This document shows, piece after piece, positions 45,300 to 56,898 of a DNA stretch of 64,000 bases (its first letter is position 1; each line of letters begins with the position of its first letter). The notes under the pieces are model-generated. The model saw nothing but the letters and a program-made list of their open reading frames with translations. It was not told where the DNA came from and did no database searches. Where the stretch lies: contig NC_064822.1 of the NCBI RefSeq assembly GCF_024166365.1, positions 110,294,823 through 110,358,822 on the forward strand. The letters run 5' to 3'. This DNA is from Elephas maximus indicus (lineage: Eukaryota; Chordata; Mammalia; Proboscidea; Elephantidae). A program made the translations under genes and the position numbers.

Positions 45300-45318
45300 T
45301 GGTGTCGGAAGCAGTATT
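45300..45318 (+). other. Primer-binding-site-like sequence, tRNA-Leu type
   Basis: TGGTGTCGGAAGCAGTATT lies 4 bases after the LTR end. It matches TGGTGTCAGAAGTGGGATT, the complement of a tRNA-Leu 3' end as I recall it, at 15 of 19 positions. Position and match support use as a reverse-transcription primer site in the ancestral element. Confidence 0.6.
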
Positions 45319-45683
45319 TGTTGCAATGGTTCCAGGTCATGGAAGCATGGAACTTTGTGAGAGAAAAAGCGAAGTGGTGTGTGAAGTGAAGCTTTTGATT
45401 CTTAGATAGTTACTTTGGTTGTTGCTACCTGTAATGGCTGAAAGGAAAGTAAGAGAAGTTATGCTGCAGCTGAGCAGAGAAAAGTTACATCTCAAGTGGC
45501 CTGGGGCAAAAGCCAGGTTGATTAAACAAGATGATTGATAAGGTGCCAGGGCCTGCTGGTTCCACCCAGTCAGAAGCCCAAGTCCATATGCGTATGAATG
45601 GGAACATAATCAAGGGGTGGAGAAGGTGAAACTGGAAAGTTTTAAAAAGGGTTATCTGTTTATTTGAATGTATTATGGATATT

Positions 45684-46994
45684 ATGCCTATTCCAAAGAA
45701 AGGTGATCCAACCAAATGTGCAAATTATCAAACAATATCATCAATATCACACGCAAGTAAAATTTTGCTGAAGATCATTCAAAATTGGCTACAGCAGTAC
45801 ATCAACAAGGAACTGCCAGAAATTCAGGCTGGATTCAGAAGAGGATGTAGAACCAGGGATTTCATTGCTGATGTTAGACCCTGGCTGAAAGTAGAGAATA
45901 CCAGAAAGATGTTTACCTGTGTTCTCTTGACTATGCAAAGACATTCAACTGTGTGAATCATTACAAATTATGGATAACATTTTGAAGAATGGGAATTTCA
46001 GAACACTTAATTGTGCTCATGAGGAACCTGTACTTAGACCAAGAGGCAATGGTTCCAACAGAACAAGGGGATATTGTGTGGCTTAAAGTCAGGAAAAGTG
46101 TGCATCAGTGTTGTGTCCTTTCACCATAATTTGTCGATCTGTATACTGAGCAAATATACCATGAAGCTGGACTATATGAAGAAGAACAGGGGTATCAGGA
46201 TTAGAGGAAGACTCATTAACAACTTGTGTTGTGCAGATGACACAGCCTTGCTTGCTGAAAGTGAAGAGGACTTGAAGCACTTCCTGATGAAGATCAAAGA
46301 CTATAGCCTTCAGTATGGATTACAGCTCAATATAAAACAAAAATCCTCATAACTGGGCCAATAAGCTACATCATGATAAACAGATGGAAAAAAGACTGAA
46401 GTTGTCAAGGATTTCATTTTGCTTAGATCACAATCAATACCCGTGGAAGGAAAGGTCAAGAAATAAAATGACACATTGCATTGGGCAAATCTGCTGCAAA
46501 AGACCTCTTTAAAGTCTTAAAAAGCAAAGATGTCACTTCGAGGGCTAAGGTGCGCCTGACTGAAACCATGGTGTTTTCAATCAAAGTTGGACAATGAATA
46601 AGCAAAGCCTAAGAACTGACACCTTTGAATTATGGTGTTGGTGAAGAATATTGAATATACCATGGACTGCCAAAAGAAAGAATAAATTAGTCTTGTAAGG
46701 CGTACAGCCAGAACACCCCTTAGAGGCAAGGATGGCAAGACTTCATCTCGAGGACTTTGGACATGTTATCAGAAGGAACTAGTCCCTGGAAAAGGACACC
46801 ATGTTTGGTAAAGTAGAGGGTCAGTGAAAAGAAGTAAGACCCTCACTGAGAAGGATTGATACAGTGGCTGTAACAATGTGTTCAAGCATAACTGATTGTG
46901 AGGCTGGTGCAGGACCTGGCAGTGTTTTGTTCTATTGTGCATAGGGTCGCTATGAGTTGGAACTGACTCGACGGCATCTGACAACAACAGCAAC
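45684..46994 (+). mobile_element. RTE LINE, 5'-truncated, inserted in provirus interior
   Basis: The perfect 9-bp target duplication 'atggatatt' lies at 45675-45683 and 46995-47003. The copy begins in the RT domain ('PIPKKGDPTKCANYQ') and continues through 'EIQAGFRRGCRTRDFIADVR'. At the catalytic site it has CADD instead of YADD (46230-46241, a Tyr to Cys change). It ends in 'gcatctgacaacaacagcaa'. Frameshifts near 45960 and 46340 and several stops inactivate it. Confidence 0.93.
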
Positions 46995-47009
46995 ATGGAT
47001 ATTGAATAT

Positions 47010-48459
47010 TTCTCCTACCTAGTGTTGTTTTTTTTTAGTGTTGTAAAGCAGACCTAAGTATATGATAGAAATGAATATTGGGTATAAAAGATACCAGAGA
47101 ACGTGCAACTCTGCCTTCAGCCAATACTTGACTGGATAAGCTGAAAGGGGAAGTAGGATTTTCCCAAAAGAAACACAGGGTACTGGTTTGAATGTAGTAG
47201 CCCTATATGTAGAGTATTGGGGAATTACTCAGAATCTTTCCAGTCAGGAAATTTGCATTTGAGAAGACGTGCAAACACACCCAGAACAGCTGAAAGAATA
47301 GGAGATTTCTTCTGAAGGATTTGCAGGAAAAAAAAAGAAAATTACTGATTTGATTTTTGAATTTCGAGCAAGTGATTTGCCTTTGGGTGCACTGAGGCAG
47401 GAAAAGTCAGTGCTCATCAGAAGAACCACCTTCTAGAACCAGAAGTTAAAAGGAGCCGGCAAGTAGACAGCCTGGTATGCTTGTTTGTGGTGACCGCCTG
47501 GGACCACTCAATGAGTGGAAGTGGGGGAGGTACAGCAATGAAGAGATGGGCTGAGTTTGGATGTGCTGCTTTGGTGCCTGTTGACCTAGCCCATGTGAGC
47601 TAGAGATGAGAAAGAGAGAAAGGGCTGGCTGGTCTGAAGGGCCAGGAGGTGTGTGGACTCCCGAGCCTATGGCTGGTACACTTTGACCTAGCCCACAGGG
47701 ATTAGGGATGAGCTGACCAGAACCCAACCAAAGGAAGAGAAAGATGTTTGACACCATGAGCTGGTATAGACTGCTGCAATTTAATGGCTTGCTCTGGACT
47801 GGACTTTGCTTATGGATGCTGCTGCTCAAAGTTCCAGCTGGAACAGAAGATTCTTAGACCAAGGAACATGCTTGTCTCCTCAGAGTATTGGTTTGATAGG
47901 GATGGGCAATTTAAATATTGACTATCTAAAATGGGGGGAAGTGGCTTTCTTGAGTGTACTTACATTAAATGAGGTCAAGGGAGGATCCCCACTGAATAGA
48001 TTCCTTTCTTCCTGATGGGTCTGGGGATAATAAGGTGGGAGAAGATGTGGATAGGATTATGTGAGTTAGTTATGAGTGTTGATTATTAACAGGGTTAATT
48101 ATGATTTAAAAACTGTAACTGTAGAAGCTGTAATTGTGAAAGAGTGGACTAAGGGGGAGGCACTGCTGGAGTACAGGGGGGGCTGAAGTAAAGTTCCTTA
48201 TAGGTTTTGATATGCTGATACTTTTGTGAAGCTCAGAGCAAGGGAATAATCTCTCGATTAAACTTTATCACAGGCAGAGATGGAGAAGATGTGATGAACT
48301 TGTGGAGAACTCAACCAGATCAGATGGACACCTGCAGCAGACCTGAATGGCTGGTACCTGAGTAACCTTGACTATTTTGGATGGGTAAAATAATTGGAAG
48401 GGAGAAGTTAATCTTTCAAGTATGAAAGGGCCAATGGCCAGAAGAGCCAGGGGGTGGCC
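47010..48459 (+). mobile_element. Internal region of the ERVL-like provirus, non-coding
   Basis: About 1.45 kb lies between the RTE and the 3' LTR. Short open frames (up to 127 codons, minus, 47446-47829) show no retroviral domain. Purine-rich stretches occur near the 3' LTR ('aagggggaggcactgctgga' at about 48151 and 'agaagagccagggggtgg' ending at 48457). The latter is positioned as a polypurine tract. Confidence 0.5.
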
Positions 48460-49404
48460 TGCAGTGCAGGGAATTACTTAATATGGCCCTTCTAGCCATA
48501 GTCTTTCTAACTCCTCCCACCAAATGACTGGGTAGGATTATGCAAATGAGGTGCTTGTGGCTCACCAAAGGGATTGGATATCTGCTAATAATGTAAATAA
48601 GGTGAATGACACCCTTATGGGGGTGGGGTCATGCAAATAAGGTATATGGAACCCTAATGCAGGGATTGGTCATCAGCTTTGCCATCGCACTAGGCTTAAA
48701 ATCAGCCATCCCAGAAGTGGTAAGGGAGGATCTCACCACCACCAAGAAAGGAGAGCCAGGAGTGGAGGACTTCCTTTGGACCTGGGATCCCTGCACTGAG
48801 AACCTTCTAGGCCCAGAAGACAGAGAGAAAGAGCTGTAACACTGGAGACGGCAAGAGATGGTGAGAAGCAGCAGCAGAGAAGCAGTGGCAGCAGAGGCAG
48901 AACCAGGAGATGGGCAGGAGTCAGTGCAGTGGGCTTCCTGGTCCAAGGAGTGAGAAAACTGAGTGCCTTTGAGCCAAGTTTTCCTGGTGGAATGGGGTGC
49001 CTTCAGGCACTTATCACCAGAGCTAAAAGAGTTTTGTAACATTTGCCCAAGTAGTGCAGATGCCGAGGGGCCAGAGAAATGGCTTGGCTGAGAAGAGGCT
49101 GTCTTGATGGAAGAACTGTATCCTAAGCGTTCTTGAATGTGAATTGTAACCTGTTAGTTCTCTAATAACTTGTGAGTATTGTCTGTGAGTTCTGTGTGGC
49201 CGTGTAATAAATTACTGAACTCAACAGAGAAGTAGAGAGTGTGCCAGGAGGGACGGTTGATGTAAAAATTGGTAAAAAGGTTGGAGGGTAGAGGCATGTG
49301 GAACCTCTGCCTCATAGGAATCAGCCTTGGGCTGTCGATCTTGATTCTCCTTCCTCCTTATGAAGTTAGGGAATGTCAGATGTCCTTGCCACGCCATTTT
49401 TACA
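48460..49404 (+). mobile_element. 3' LTR of the ERVL-like provirus
   Basis: It starts TGCAGTGCAGGGAATTACTT and ends 'gccacgccatttttaca'. It aligns with 43681-45295 and the solo copy 15636-16337. The polyadenylation-like region near 49165-49205 has 'gtgtaataaattactgaac'. Confidence 0.82.
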
Positions 49405-49409
49405 ATGAG

Positions 49410-51355
49410 CAATCAAAAATCCATAAGGATTTAAAATGTTTAATTAATAAAATAGACTTAACGTACATGTATATAATAATTTACTTAAAAATTCTTGATG
49501 GATCTATTTCGAAAGAACCTTGAGTAAAATTGAATATATTGTACCCCAAGGCAAGTTCTCAAAATAATTCAAAATTGTTTTTGACCATAGAGGAGAGATT
49601 AAACCATGTTTGTTATTATTCTCTCTCTTCTCTTCCTCTACCTCTCCCTCTCGTTGTTCTTTCACTCTCTCTCTCTATTAATAGGCACTCTGAATGGTGC
49701 TGCTATCGCCTATTAATCCCAAAGTTTTGGATTCTTCTTATTCTAGTTCATGACTACAGTGGAAAGTCTTGCCAGGTTTTGCATTATATTGCATGTAAGA
49801 CAATTCTGAAAGGCACCCACATTCCTAGCCTAATAAATCTAGAAAATGGGTAAAAAAGATTGTATAGGTGAGCTTATACAACAAAAGTGTGTTGAAGTCT
49901 ACTTACCTGTGTACAGTCCTTGGGCTGAGGACTATATTATGCAGTACTGAGAACATAAAAGAGGCTGAATAAGAAGTATTTTCTACTTTTTCTGCAGATG
50001 CTTGACCCACAGTCAGGTCCCTAACAGTGTTCCTTCTAATTTGTGGCATCTGTACACTTTTCCTCATTCCCAAACCCACGAATTCTGTTAAACTGGCCCA
50101 TTTTTCATAACTCTGTAATTTTCATAATTACTTACACACACACACACACACACACACCACTTCATTACCAGGTACTACATCTGAGTATCTCTGGGCACAC
50201 TAAATTATGTGGGAAAACACTAGCCTGTTTATATTAATTTTCCCATTTTTGACCAGCTAATGTACGCTTTGAGGTATATGTCTATAGATAAAATAATGCT
50301 GGCAAAGAAAATTTAATTTAGAGACAAAAATTGATATTGGCATTATGCTCCACTGAAAAATTTAGCAATCTCAAATCTGCTCCTTTCCTCCCAAGAAAGC
50401 ATCTGGATCTCACACTTGATGATAATTCCACCCTTCATGTCCAACACATACAAGTGACACTGGGCACTTTTGCTAAGGAAAATTCATTTTAGATGGTCAC
50501 TTTTGTGAGCCACTGATAGGTATGGCTATTTGCGGATGGGAGCTCTTGACCTCTCCTAACTGGGTGGTCTTACAAACATGTTACATAATGTTTCTAATTT
50601 CATTTTCCTATTTTTGAAAAATGTAAAACAACTAAGACCCACTTCACAGTGCTGTTGGGAGTATCTCATCACAAAAAGTTAGGGAAGCGTTGTGAAATAC
50701 ATGCAGTGCCTTTGGTAAGTATTTGCTGGTTTAGCTGCCCAGCATGTATTGCCCTTTTTCTGGGTAAGAGCACCCTGATTTTCACTTGAATGTCCATTTT
50801 TTCCCCAAGTAGCTCCTTGTGCTTCTGGGGTTGCTGACTCGACTCAGGACTCCAGGGGTGGAACGTGTGACTGAAACCTAAACAAAGCAGCGAATCTCAA
50901 ACCCTGGGACACAGTGATTGTTCAGGGGTGAAGGGATGGATGAGTGGCAAGTGACACAGGTTGAGTCAATCAGACTGAAGCCCAAGGCTTTTATACCAAA
51001 ATTGGGGGAAGAGATGCAAGCTTCATGCTGTATGAAAACAAAGATGTATTTAGCCCAGGATTGAGTGGTAGCCATTTTTGGACTACGAAAGGGAAGACTA
51101 GCTGGAAATAAAACCGTCATCAAAGAAGGCAAACCTCACCTGAAGACAGCCCTACCTCTGGACTTCTCAGGCTCATATGCCAACAAATTTCCATTATTTT
51201 AGACAGTTCGAACTGTATTGTACAAACACACGACATTTTAAAAATTACTATCCAACATGTAGTATTGGAACTTGACTGGTGCTTGTTTTAATTTTTGTAT
51301 TAGTAATAGTAATTAATTTCTGTCATGTATAACAGTAGTTTTTCACTGCCTAATT
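49410..51355. other. No gene seen; simple repeats and a MIR-like patch
   Basis: It contains a CT-rich tract (49620-49678), a (CA)n run (50134-50158) and a MIR-like stretch at about 50615-50745 ('ttcacagtgctgttgggagt'). The rest is unassigned. Confidence 0.45.
50134..50158. repeat. (CA)n microsatellite, about 12 units
   Basis: Uninterrupted AC dinucleotides. Confidence 0.97.
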
Positions 51356-51361
51356 CTTTTC

Positions 51362-51745
51362 CTAGCCTGTCTTAGTCTGGAAGCTCAGCTGAAACCTGTC
51401 TGCTGTGAGTGACCCTGCTTGTATCTCAATACTGGTGGCAAAGCTTCCAGCATCACAGCAACACACAAGCCCTCACAGTACAACAAACTGACAGACACAT
51501 GGGGGAATTTAGAGACCATCTCAGGAATAGATAGGATGCATTGGACACTAATGACCGAAGACCAGACAAGTTGTGGAATGATATCAAGGACATCACACAC
51601 GAAAAAGCAAGAGGTCATTAAAAAGACACGAAAGAAAGAAAAGACAAAAATGGATGTTAGAAGAGACTCTGAAACTTGCTCTTGAACTTTGAGCAACTTA
51701 AGCAAAAGGAAGAAATGATGAAGTAAAAGAACTGAACAGAAGACC
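51362..51745 (+). mobile_element. RTE LINE with inverted 5' end
   Basis: 51362-51478 is the reverse complement of the RTE 5' region seen at 63724-63865 ('cttagtctggaagctcagct' to 'caacaaactgacagacacat'). From about 51480 the sequence is forward RTE from the EN-RT linker ('agagaccatctcaggaatag', 'gacaagttgtggaatgatat', 'agaagagactctgaaacttg') to about 51740, where it stops without an RT domain or 3' tail. Confidence 0.82.
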
Positions 51746-52267
51746 TGGCTTGGATTTGTTAAGCTGATATAGTTCAGTCAATAATTATAACACTAGAAAA
51801 AAAACACAGATAAAATAAATCTTTTAGATTTACCATCTGGTAGAAAAAATAAAAACGCACTTCTTAGAGTCAGGTCATCATCCCGAGCACCCTCTGTCTT
51901 AAACTGAAACTTAAAAGAATAATATAACGTCTTCTATCATATATATAAATATATATATTTTTGATTTACAGTATACAAAGCACTCTTATTCTTTTACCTA
52001 TCTCCACAACAATAATTCTGAGAGAAACGCAGCTTTCACTTTCTTATGCCCATTTTTAACAAACAATGAAAAAGAAGCCCATAGAGAGTGAGGGTTTGAT
52101 AAAGTTTACTGAAATAGTAAGTGGCCTCCAGGGCTGAGCTAAGTCAGGCTGGGCAGACCAGTCTGGTTGAGGTGTGGTGTGTGCACCAAGCAGTGCACGA
52201 CTGTGTTAACATATGCAGCCACGTTGTTTGTTTTTGTGCACAGAAATCACCTGCTTGGATATACAAA

Positions 52268-52435
52268 CCAAAAAACCAAACCCACTGCCGTCGAGTCGAT
52301 TCCGACTCATAGCGACCCTATAGAACAGAGTAGAACTGCCTCACAGAGTTTCCAAGCAGCGCCTGGTGGATTTCAACTGCTGACCTCTTCGTTAGCAGCC
52401 ATAGCACTTAACCACTACGCCACCAGGGTTTCCAT
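52268..52435 (-). mobile_element. AfroSINE, reverse, little diverged
   Basis: It runs from 'aaccaaaaaaccaaacccac' through 'gccgtcgagtcgattccgac' to 'cgccaccagggtttcc'. Confidence 0.96.
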
Positions 52436-52777
52436 ATGGTGATGGTTTTATTGGTGACCAGGTATGGTCAGAGAATTGCATGTGGAAGGAGAAGGTTGTT
52501 ACATATTGTTAAGAAACATTAACTTTATCATGCACTAAATGTCTGAGAAAAAAATTTTCTCAGGTCAGAAGATTTTTACAAACCAGCTTCATTGAAATTG
52601 CCTGGAGCCTTCTGCCATCGAAGCTCAGCTCTCCCCTCATAGCCCTCTGGATATGGAAGCTTGTCCCCATGAAGAGACGGCTGAGGAAAGATGGGTTGAG
52701 AAAGACCTGCCCTGACTACCCCCTAGATCATTATCTCCCACCCTCCACCCCAGTAAAGAGGTGGGTACAGGGGAAAT

Positions 52778-52963
52778 AAACCAGTTGTCCTTGAGTAGAT
52801 TCTGACCCATGTTGGAGTAGAACTGTGCTCCACAGGGTTTTCAATGGCTGATATTTTTGGAAGTGCATTGCCAGGCCTTTCTGCAGTGGTGCCTCTTGGT
52901 GGACTCAACCCCCACCCTTTTGGTTAGCAGCTGAATGTTAACCATTTTCACCACCCAGGGACT
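52778..52963 (-). mobile_element. AfroSINE variant, reverse, long form
   Basis: 'aaccagttgtccttgagtag' to 'caccacccagggact', with the 'ttgccaggcctttctgcag' middle. Confidence 0.85.
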
Positions 52964-52999
52964 TCAAAACCAATTGTTGTTGAGTCGATTTCAACTCAC

Positions 53000-53205
53000 A
53001 GGTGGTGCAAACAGCTGAGGTTCTTGGCTGCTAACTAAAGGTTGGAGGTTTAAATCCATCCAAGGAGACCCTAGAAGAAAGGCTTGGCAGTCTACTTCTG
53101 AAAAAGCTGCTGTTCAGAACCGTGTGGAGCACAGTTCTATTCTGACATTCAGTTCAATGGGGCTGCGATGAGTTACAATTGATTTGATGGCAGGTTTTTC
53201 AATTT
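53000..53205 (+). mobile_element. AfroSINE, long form, forward
   Basis: 'aggtggtgcaaacagctgag', 'aaaggttggaggtttaaatc' and 'cttggcagtctacttctgaa' to 'caattgatttgatggcagg'. A reverse SINE stub ('ccaattgttgttgagtcgat', 52968-52998) precedes it, so it is inserted in or next to an older copy. Confidence 0.85.
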
Positions 53206-53589
53206 TTTTTAAAACAGGGGAAATGATCATGACAACCAACAGATAATCCACAGTGATTTTGGATTATACTTTAGTAAGTACCAGATCTAACCTTCCCTGC
53301 CCCTAAAAGATTTATGTCATGAATTTGGTTTGGTTTGTAGAGATCAGTTCCTATTTCCTGAACCCAGGGGACCTGTGCATGCCTTAGAACAGGCAGCATC
53401 CAGATGTGTGCTGAACAAGGGCAGGAAACTGGCTGGAGACTGAAAGCTGACCAGGGAAGACTGCCAGAAAATACACATTTATGCCCAGGAAATTGAGGCT
53501 TGCAGTCATTTCATGAGCAAATATTGTTTTCCTGTGCTAAGGGCTAACATGCCCCAAAGAATCAATGAACCTTAGAAATGGAAGAAACG

Positions 53590-53815
53590 TTATTTGTAGC
53601 ATTAATAACAGCAAACCCTTCTCTAGTGCTTAATATGTGCAAGACAGTCTTCTCTGGTCTTTATGTAGAATAACACATTTAATGCTCATAGCAACCTTAT
53701 GAGGTGAAAATTATTACTATCTAAAATTTACTGAAGAATCTGAGGCACAGAGAAGTTGAGTAACTTGGCCACAGTCACACAGCTAGATTCTAGTCCAACT
53801 TCCTCACTTTAATGC
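53590..53815 (-). mobile_element. MIR SINE, reverse, near full length
   Basis: 'gtgcttaatatgtgcaagac', 'atagcaaccttatgaggtga', 'gaggcacagagaagttgagt' and 'acttggccacagtcacacag' follow the MIR consensus antisense in order. Confidence 0.93.
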
Positions 53816-53929
53816 CATAATCATGCCATGAGTCAGGGCTTCCTGTGTCATGTAAATCCTGTCCAGATTGGACATTGCTGTGCTAAAAGTACTTTTACAC
53901 TGTTACTTAATGATCCAACCCTGTATACT

Positions 53930-54045
53930 AGGCAAGGCAGATATGTGTATCTTTCTTTTACAGACCAAAAGTTGAAAACTTAGAGAAGTTAAATACGTTG
54001 ACTAAACCATACAGCTGGTTTGTGACTGACTTAAGTATGTCTCTT
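53930..54045 (-). mobile_element. MIR SINE fragment, reverse
   Basis: 'ttacagaccaaaagttgaaa' and 'cttagagaagttaaatacg' match the MIR antisense core weakly. Confidence 0.6.
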
Positions 54046-54123
54046 TACATGAGTTTAGGACCCTGACGTTTAGGGTTCCAACCTCACTGCACTCTTGAGT
54101 TGTGGTTGAATCTAACTAGAGAC

Positions 54124-54815
54124 TGATGCCTGGGAGGGGCTAACTCAAAATAACTGTAAGGGTTGATTTAGGAAATAATATTGGCATCTTTATTCCCTGT
54201 CCTTGAGCATAGAGAATGTGACCCAGCTCACAAGGCCTCACAAGGACGTATCAACTGGGCCCTGAGATATAAAGACCATAGCTAAAATAATCTTGGAAAA
54301 TATCTTTAGGGAACCTTTCATGTAAAACAGAACACAAAATACTTTCCTTTCTTATATTTTTCTATTAGCATTTAGTGAATAGAAATTCGTTGGACCAATG
54401 AAGACCCTCCTATAAATTACTGAAACCTGTACCAGTAATTGTTAAGAAAGGCAATTTAAAACGTAGGATCACAGTTTCTAGCCAATTTGTGAAAAGGTAA
54501 ATCTTTCATTGGTTTTGCCCATTTGTAATGTAAATATATACTGATGACTGACTTTCTTTGGACTCAGACAGACATGGTTGTGGCAGCATGTTTGTCCGTT
54601 TTCCTATTCTTGCCTATTCTGTAATATTCTCTGAACTTGGGCAGACATGGCTGTGGCTAAGTATGCTTGTCCATTTTCCCGTTCTTGTTTATTCTGTAAT
54701 GTTTCCTTGGATTCTGGCAGACATTAGGTCTGGCAGCATGCTTGTCCACTTCCCACTTTTGCCTTTTTGAATATATGCCAAATAAAACTTTCTTTTTGCT
54801 TTCTAAACTTTGATT
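54124..54815 (+). mobile_element. ERV LTR (same family as 24784-24910) with tandem triplication
   Basis: It begins about 'tgatgcctgggaggggctaa' and reaches 'gccaaataaaactttctttt'. Within it a unit of about 65-80 bp ('cagacatgg..tgtggcagcatg..ttgtccattttcc..tattctgtaat') occurs three times at about 54565-54640, 54641-54708 and 54709-54770. The start boundary is inferred. Confidence 0.65.
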
Positions 54816-54892
54816 TTTTTTTTTAACCCTACAACAAACAGGGTAAGTGTAATCAAAAACAAAAACCAAAAAAAAACCTTTTTTTTTTCTTC

Positions 54893-55105
54893 CTCCTGGT
54901 GCACAAAGGGAAAGAGACCCCCCTCTCCCTTTTCTAAGAGCATGCGTGCAAATGATTTACGCCCGGCTAAAACAACGAAGCCACAAAAGAAAGGCCTGGC
55001 TATCTACTTCTGTAAGATTGCAGCCATTGAAAGCTTTACGGAGTGCAGTTCTACTCTGACACACATGGGTCTGGATGAGTAGGAATCAACTCAACAACAT
55101 TGCGT
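54893..55105 (+). mobile_element. AfroSINE, long form, with altered head
   Basis: Its 3' half is clear ('aggcctggctatctacttct', 'gcagccattgaaagctttac', 'gtaggaatcaactcaacaac'). The 5' half holds unusual sequence (54910-54980) and only 'cctggtgcaca' of the head. Confidence 0.7.
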
Positions 55106-55497
55106 TTGGCTTACTTTAGAAAACTTGTGATTGCAGATTCTTTCTCTTCAGTTTTGAACTGTATATAAACCTTTTTAAAAAGCTAAATAAGCCTCTTGCT
55201 AGTTTTACAACTCAGGAATGTTTCAAGGACTTCAGAAACATGTCTTTGAAATGTAGTCAACTAAGGAGGGTAGTACTTTTGTCTCCCAGTTTCTGTGTGA
55301 GGGTAGAAGCCTAACTTTGGCTGGCACCCTGCTTCAAATTACAAAGCTATCTCCTGTCATAAAGATACGAGAAGTGTATTTTTCCTTTGGATAAAAGTAA
55401 TTAGCAAACACAGGTCGCTACCTTCAAATACTCAATGAATTTAGGATGAAGTATGTGTGAGGGATGTGTGAATAAATAGTGCCGTCTTAACTGAAGA

Positions 55498-55663
55498 CCA
55501 AACCAAAACCCCTTGCCGTCGAGTTGATTCTGACTCGTAGCAACCCTACAGGACAGAGTAGAACTGCCCCACAGAGTTTCCAAGGAGCCTTTGGTGGATT
55601 TGAACTGCCGACCTTTTGGTTAGCAGCTGTAACACTTAACCACTATGCCACCAGGGTTTCCAA
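55498..55663 (-). mobile_element. AfroSINE, reverse
   Basis: 'accaaaccaaaaccccttgc' to 'gccaccagggtttcc'. Full length. Confidence 0.95.
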
Positions 55664-56371
55664 ATTGAAGGCCAGTTATAATTTATCTTGAGAACACGTA
55701 TGAAATCGGTTGCTTATATAAAGGGTCAGATTTCTTTCTGTCTTTGCAGTCTCTTCAGTGAATTGCCTGTGATGCATACCAGATTCTGGTTTAATGTGTG
55801 TTCCACAATAAAATGGTTTTGTTTCTCTTCTACTTTTGTGGAGAGGTTTTCTGGGTTGGCAGGAAATGTTGTGGAATTACATTTCCCCAACATTAACCAC
55901 CAAATCCTCGGATTTTAGCAACTCAAGAGGCCTACCCCCTCTCTAAGCCAGTTAAGCTCCTCTGGTCCCCACCTATCCGCTCTGCTCTTCCACCCAGCAG
56001 CCTCCAGAGGTCTTTCTGTAGTTCAGAAGAGCTGTCTCCTAAAGCCTCCACCACCTCACTCTCCTTTGAACCAGACTCACTAAACTAAGCCCAGCTCCCT
56101 GTCTTTCCTCAACCTTCTCTTACAACTCACTTAGGAACTTGTGTACACTGGCCACTTTACTTGTTGGAGCCACAAGTATGAGCTCCGGCCTGTTTCCTGT
56201 GGGTATCATATCTCCCAGATTGGTGTGTCCTCTTTACATGGGCTTCCCAGATAACCCAGGGTGCAGTTGTGGCAGAGATAAATCAGCGCTAAAACGGGAC
56301 AGTGGACAGTGGTGGTGAAGGGGGATGAGAGGAAATGCTAGGACAACAGAGAACTGACGCAATAGAAAAAA
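55664..56371. other. No gene established
   Basis: Unique-looking sequence with moderate GC content and no long frames. No repeat family recognised. Confidence 0.4.
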
Positions 56372-56480
56372 GCTCCAGGCTCATGGTCAGGGGACCAGAG
56401 GTGTAGTTCTGGCTGATAGTAGTGTGATTTTGGCCAAATTAATTTCTGGTCTACAGGCTTTTTTTTTTTTCCCCTTTAAA
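56372..56480 (+). mobile_element. MIR SINE fragment, forward
   Basis: 'ccaggctcatggtcagggga', 'tagttctggctgatagtagt' and 'gtgattttggccaaattaat' follow the MIR consensus in order. Confidence 0.75.
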
Positions 56481-56779
56481 ATAGGATAACCAGTCCTTTC
56501 GGGCAGTGATGTTTTATGATTCTCAGACCTCTAATCCCCGCCCTGCTGAGCTCATAGGGGTGTGACCACTTCGCTGTCCTGATGGATGGACCTGTCTGAC
56601 GACTTACAAACAAGCGGCACCCCAGATCTGGGAGCATTAAGTCTACTTGCAGTGACTGCACCACGGGTCTATTTACCCTAAACAATGCCGCTGGCTTCCC
56701 AGTCCCCTTCACTCACACAGGCGAGGTGGGAACTGCAGATTGCCCTGGGGGAATAGGCAGCTATCGCGCTGTGACTCAC

Positions 56780-56898
56780 CTGCTCCCAGTCAGGGCTGGG
56801 AACGCTGACAGAGGAGCTGAAGGGAGGAGGTGGAGCTGAGGCAGATGCTGGAGAGCGCTGAGGCGGGAGAGGACCAGGGAAAGCTACTGTTTCCGGAG
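56780..56898 (-). other. Candidate minus-strand exon, 119 nt
   Basis: On the minus strand the 3' edge reads GGGAGCAG|GTGAGTCAC, a strong splice-donor match (intron bases 56779-56771). The 5' edge could be the acceptor TTCTATTTTTAG|CTCC. One frame is open throughout and is Pro/Ser rich ('APPPPFSSSVSVPS'), while the other two contain stops. The block is GC rich compared with its surroundings. I do not recognise the protein. It may instead be a first exon with a promoter upstream. Confidence 0.25.

Larger units (their letters stand above)
43681..49404 (+). mobile_element. Two-LTR provirus-like element, non-autonomous ERVL/MaLR type
   Basis: The LTRs at 43681-45295 and 48460-49404 start with related sequences (TGTGGTGCAG and TGCAGTGCAG) and end in '..ca'. 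ATAAG precedes the element (43676-43680) and ATGAG follows (49405-49409), a 5-bp target duplication with one mismatch. Directly after the 5' LTR is a 19-base site resembling a tRNA-Leu primer-binding site. The internal region, excluding a later RTE insertion, is about 1.85 kb and shows no gag, pro, pol or env reading. Small non-coding internal regions, 5-bp duplications and tRNA-Leu priming are traits of ERVL-derived MaLR elements. The family here may be afrotherian specific. Confidence 0.75.

Noticed and set aside
50134..50158. CRISPR-like or regulatory repeat
   Set aside because: It is a plain CA microsatellite. No spaced direct repeats of CRISPR type exist in this eukaryotic window.
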